64,000 bases of DNA, from NCBI GenBank assembly GCA_003313425.1, contig NHZP01000081.1, positions 100,309-164,308 of the forward strand, read 5' to 3'. The notes beneath the pieces were generated by a model. That model made no database searches and was not told the origin of the DNA. It worked only from the letters and a program-made list of their open reading frames with translations. Each line of letters begins with the position of its first letter. The stretch's first letter is position 1. Below are positions 60,459 to 64,000 of the stretch, in pieces. Origin of the DNA: Pseudopyrenochaeta lycopersici. Its lineage: Eukaryota > Ascomycota > Dothideomycetes > Pleosporales > Pseudopyrenochaetaceae. The position numbers were made by a program, and so were the translations under genes.

Positions 60459-60814
60459 CGTCATTTAGAGTGAGCTGGAACACACTCCGTAAATGAGGCA
60501 GAGGGCCCCCCCCCCTCTTATACATCCAGCTCTTGAACCATGCCAAGACCACTAGTCCCTAATGAGCAACCTAATGCACATTCCATGCGTCTATAGCTAT
60601 AGACCAATCAGACAACTGATTGAGAGAGTAGCGAGGGCAGGGGTGCTCCTCACGTGCAAAGCAGCGTCATCTGACCCGCGACGTCCGTGCTCTGCTCTGC
60701 TTACAGGGGCTCTTGCCTCTAGTCTCCAAGGAGCCTAACGCTTCGCTACTCCCTCCAGTCGTAGGCAACGCATACGTGTAAAGTGTCTAGGATCAGAAGC
60801 GCAAGGCTCCTGAC

Positions 60815-60874
60815 CACTTGACAACTTTCTAGTGAAAGGAATCATATATAGGCTGCGCCTCACTAGAAATGTTG
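60815..60874. repeat. Cassette boundary element B39
   Basis: Left flank as B29, right side as B32 (GGCTGCGCC). Confidence 0.93.
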
Positions 60875-61194
60875 ACTGTGGCTGGAGTGTGACCTCCCGC
60901 CCACCCACTTCTGGGTGAGCACCATGTACCTCCGGAACTGCGCTAAATCGCGCACAGGCCAATCCTCAACTTCTTTTTTCGCCACACCGTGTCCGACTTA
61001 GTAAATTCCAGTCCTGCTGCAAAAAAATACTGCTATTACAAAATGACAGAACAAAGCAATACAGTCTACTACTACAACTGCTACCGCAACGTATATCAAA
61101 ACCGCGTTTACCTATACAATAGATCAGTAACTATACAAACCTCAACTACCGTTTACAAATATACTATTACCTTAACAACTCTGTCGTAAGTGTA

Positions 61195-61912
61195 CTACGT
61201 ACCACGTAATAACACAGTACCACTACAGGAATGCCGCCTACGCAGACAGCCAAACACAACCTCATGTAACACATGATAGAGCTTATCGCGCCAGACAAAG
61301 GTAACCCTCCAGTCCCCACAAAGAACGATATCCTGCGGGACCTCTCTCCCACGGGATTCCCAAAAGAAGGGAATAATCGTCTCTACCAACGCAACGACGA
61401 CTTCGTACATAGCATAGTGATACACACATCACAGCTTTGAGCATGGCTCCAAACATGGCCAAGGAACCCTTCGCAGGACAAGATAGCCTTCGCCTGCTGC
61501 TGGTAAAGAAGGCTTTACACGCAAGAGGCAGTTACAACCCCACATACTGCCACAAAGCAGCGCCCTCTGCGCACCATTCCATATAAGCCGCCACGCTCTC
61601 CATGGCCGAGAAACGTCGCACTCCAGTACCACTCCATGGGACACAAGAACTGCGTGAGGGATCAACAATACCGCAGCTACACTGCACAACTCCGTCTAAC
61701 TCACTGTCCACGTGATCCCTCACAAGAGCGAGCTCCGCCAAAGAGAAGACCTCTGAAGGCATATCGCTCCGCTGTGCCCGCACCCATGCGCTAAACCCTT
61801 TCGTAACAGATGACCTCCAGCCGCGACAAACACGTCGCAGCAACGCAAGCTCAGTGAGGGTCCCTACATGCTCAACAATGCAAAGAGCAACATCCGCGCT
61901 CATAGTTTCCAT
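61195..61912 (-). CDS. F-box protein with TKESG-like second half, C39 cargo
   Basis: Exon 1 (61912-61705) starts with an F-box: ADVALCIVEHVGTLTELALL then RRVCRGWRSSV, residues 6-38, with the usual V-C-x2-W core. F-box proteins normally bind Skp1 and bring targets to an SCF ubiquitin ligase. Exon 1 ends with LAELALVRDHVDS, equal to the end of family exon 1, and has a GTGAGT donor in phase 1 at the homologous place. A 28-base intron (61704-61677) would join it to exon 2 (VVLECDVSRPWRAWRLIW), then one in-frame TGA at 61431-61429 interrupts a frame that goes on to 61195 (MYEVVVALVETIIPFFW). The TGA could mean decay, a missed intron or readthrough. TATA at 62043-62051. Confidence 0.65.
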
Positions 61913-62383
61913 ACTATAACTATTAAGCATACGCTAGTGCAACAGCCCTTTGCATCCACAAAAGACACTCGAGGCAAACCCACCAACGTCCTGCCTCCGT
62001 GAGGGCGTCGGTAATGAAAGAGTCGGCCATGACCGGCCTTACTTATATATACTACTACCTCCATACATGACTACCCGTCACAACCAAGTATCTACCTAGA
62101 ATATTCTTCGCCAAGAAACTAGTCCCTAGTAGGCAACAAAGTGCTCCCTCCCTGTGTCTATCGCCATAGACCAATCAGACGAAGAATCTGAGTGGAGTGG
62201 GGCAAGAGTGCCTCCCACGTGTAACCCAGAGATCAGATGATCTTGCGCTACGTCCGTGCGCCGGTTACTTAAGAGTGCAGCGGCCCTAGCCTACAAGTAG
62301 TCTACCGCTTCGCTACTCCTTCCAGTCGTTGGCCCTGCTTACATGTAAAGTGTCAGGGGTCAAGGAGCACGGGGCTCCTCGAC

Positions 62384-62444
62384 CACTTGACAACTTTCTA
62401 GTGAAAGGAATCATATATAGGCAGAACGCCACACTAGAAAGTTG
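62384..62444. repeat. Cassette boundary element B40
   Basis: GGAGCACGGGGCTCC left hairpin, GGCAGAACGCC right side as B6. Confidence 0.92.
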
Positions 62445-62806
62445 AGTCGGGGCCCGTGCCCAACACGAGCCACATCTCCATGTGACCTGGGATCGCCTCC
62501 AGCCACAACAAAATTGGACTTACGCATTTTTTATTTTTTTTGATGTTCCATCACAGGCCTCACGCCCTTACCAATACAGCTCACACAACAAATCCTTCGT
62601 TTTTCGGATGGCCCTACCATTACAAAATCAGTAACTACACCTGATACTAATAACAATTAATCTATCAACGTACTTCACCACAACGTACTAAATACAGCTA
62701 CTACACAAAAATGTATTTCTCATCATAACAAGAGTACATAATAACTACTACCTTAGTACACACCATACATAGGAATAAAGACCAGAAGAACTTACTGGTA
62801 CCCATC

Positions 62807-63585
62807 TTACCAACAACTTCTGCAACTCAGCCATTGCACACGCAACGGATGTATTTCTCCTACCGCATCGCTAATCCCAGTAAACCAATCCGACTTTAAC
62901 GACCGCTTTATACCGGTAAAACAATTCGCCCAAACAAACCTGGACAAGGACTCATCACATACCAATGCGCAGGGCTCACACCTCCTGTGCAGCGTGCATG
63001 CGCAGTCTACACGTACTATAATACCCAAAGCGCAGTTGATGGAACAATGCCTCCACAACTTCGACATCCGGCCTCTGCCCGACGGCGTTGTGACAAGAGG
63101 TAAAATGCGCTCCACGACCACATCCAGTGCCTCTACCGAAAGCTCCGCAAACACAACCTGGCTCCGCACTTGATCCCTAACCAACGTATCCACCTTGAGG
63201 ACCAGGACCGACTGTACTCTACGCCTCGTTCACAGAACTCCTTGAAGTCATCGAGACACACTGCGTGTTTAGGAGAAACGCATTCGCGAGGAAGCCACCC
63301 GCTCTCTTTTGTTAGCCATACGTCTAAGGCACCATCCGGCTTTAGATGGCAGGTGAAAGAAATCAGTCGCTCCACCAGCCCTGTAACTCCGTAAGTTTGG
63401 GGAAACCCAACCAGAGGAGAGAGAAAACAGTACTTACTAGGAATGTGCCTCCGCACCTGTTCAATGTTTACAGCTGTCCCAGGGAAGGGGGAGCCCCTCT
63501 GACCCGGCCGAAGCTGGTCGACTGACAGTGATTTACTGTCACCTGTACCCTCCGCATTACTGCACTGTCCCAGGAGCGACCCCAT
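62807..63585 (-). pseudogene. Frameshifted TKESG family gene, C40
   Basis: Exon 1 is 63585-63438 (like C5: GQRGSPFPGTAVN), the intron 63437-63381 (GTAAGT), and exon 2 begins at 63380. Compared with C5, one base is missing near 63217, which breaks the frame. A further base near 63080 and two near 63010 are also missing, so about 23 codons in between are read out of frame before DCACTLHRRC-x2-C returns. The signature is DVWLTKESG. Exon 2 starts like C28 (LKPDGALDVWLT) although exon 1 is like C5. TATA at 63668-63675. Confidence 0.7.
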
Positions 63586-63944
63586 CGCGTTATAAAAGAA
63601 GGGAATAAAAGAGAATGTTCAGTCCCTGCAAACATTCACACTCCATGAACGGGGACATCCTCCCCTCTTATATACATCTCTGTCTTGCGCAATGCCAAAA
63701 CACGCTAGTCCCTAGTCGGCAAAGGGCTGCTCACTCCATGACTCTATGTCCATACACCAATCAGAAGCCTGATTGAAAGAAAATGCGGCAACCCAGCGTC
63801 ATCTGACCCGCGACGTCCGTGCTCTGGCTTACTTAAGAGTGCAGTGCCCTAGCCTACAAGTAGTCTAACACTTCGTTGTTCCCTCCAGTCACAGGCTCTG
63901 CTTACAGGTAAAGTGTCCAGGGTAACCAGCGCAAGGCTGGTGAC

Positions 63945-64000
63945 CACTTGACAACTTTCTAGTGAAAGGAATCATATATAGGCTGCGCCACACTAGAAAA
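63945..64000. repeat. Cassette boundary element B41 (cut by window end)
   Basis: CCAGC left hairpin, GGCTGCGCC right side. The right arm continues past the window. Confidence 0.91.

Larger units (their letters stand above)
1..64000. repeat. Array of about 41 fixed-length gene cassettes
   Basis: The conserved element B recurs 41 times in one orientation. Spacing is 1534-1609 bases, mostly 1558-1597, mean about 1576, whatever gene lies between. From left to right each cassette holds: element B; a 3' flank of about 300-450 bases with hairpins, a T-run and, in family cassettes, a 3' UTR intron; exon 2; a short intron; exon 1; a 5' leader hairpin; a TATA box 67-95 bases before the usual ATG; a CTAGTCCCTAG box; an inverted CCAAT palindrome; and about 200 bases of hairpins leading to the next B. 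The non-genic stretches of 700-800 bases between coding parts therefore all hold these same elements. No tRNA, rRNA, CRISPR, integrase or transposase was seen. Confidence 0.95.

Noticed and set aside
1..64000. Regular repeats as a CRISPR array
   Set aside because: The period is about 1576 bases with genes between, and introns and TATA boxes are eukaryotic.
1..64000. tRNA, rRNA or known ribozyme inside the hairpin modules
   Set aside because: No clover-leaf with a T-loop, and no hammerhead, twister or RNase P core could be recognised by eye.
911..64000. Simple unequal crossing-over as the full explanation of the array
   Set aside because: It would not confine almost all junctions to a 25-base core nor keep length constant for unrelated cargo, although it may add to copy-number change.

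Overview
The window is a head-to-tail array of about 41 gene cassettes of nearly constant length. A conserved element of 48-61 bases (B1 to B41 below) recurs at 911, 2494, 4071, 5653, 7242 and so on to 63945. The 40 start-to-start distances run from 1534 to 1609 bases and average about 1576. Each cassette (Cn lies between Bn and Bn+1) carries one gene, always read on the minus strand, with its own promoter.

The host looks eukaryotic. Genes have spliceosomal introns (GTAAGT, GTAGGT, GTATGT or GTCAGT donors, branch site near ACTAAC or CTGAC only a few bases before the AG acceptor, 49-76 bases long), TATA and CCAAT promoter boxes, a RAD52 gene and an F-box gene. The lineage cannot be named from sequence alone. 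A large DNA virus of a eukaryote with introns is not excluded.

About 30 cassettes encode one diversified protein family of roughly 225-270 residues that I do not recognise and call the TKESG family. Exon 1 codes about 36-63 residues, a phase-1 intron follows at a constant position, and exon 2 codes about 190 residues with W-W-x-T-K-E-S-G, C-x4-H-x2-C, F-A-x-L-S-x-E-x-L-D-V, C-x-C-x5-C-x2-C and W-F-x-G-x-S-D-A-V-G motifs. Other cassettes use the same chassis for different cargo: RAD52 (C16), an F-box protein joined to a diverged family-like half (C39), membrane or acidic proteins (C1/C8, C11, C18), and unknown proteins (C19, C35). C2/C9 and C14 are remote family members.

Several cassettes recur almost or fully identically in different contexts: C0-C3 = C7-C10, C3 = C10 = C36, C5 = C24, C13 = C25, C15 = C30, C28 close to C38, C31 = C32 = C34. 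In nearly every case identity stops inside the conserved element, and two natural variants confine the exchange point to about 25 bases around the palindrome CTTTCTAGTGAAAG. The stretches between genes are full of short hairpins whose stems change sequence but keep pairing. Together this looks like a fixed-size, shuffling gene-cassette system, comparable in logic to an integron but eukaryotic in gene structure. No integrase or transposase is visible in the window.
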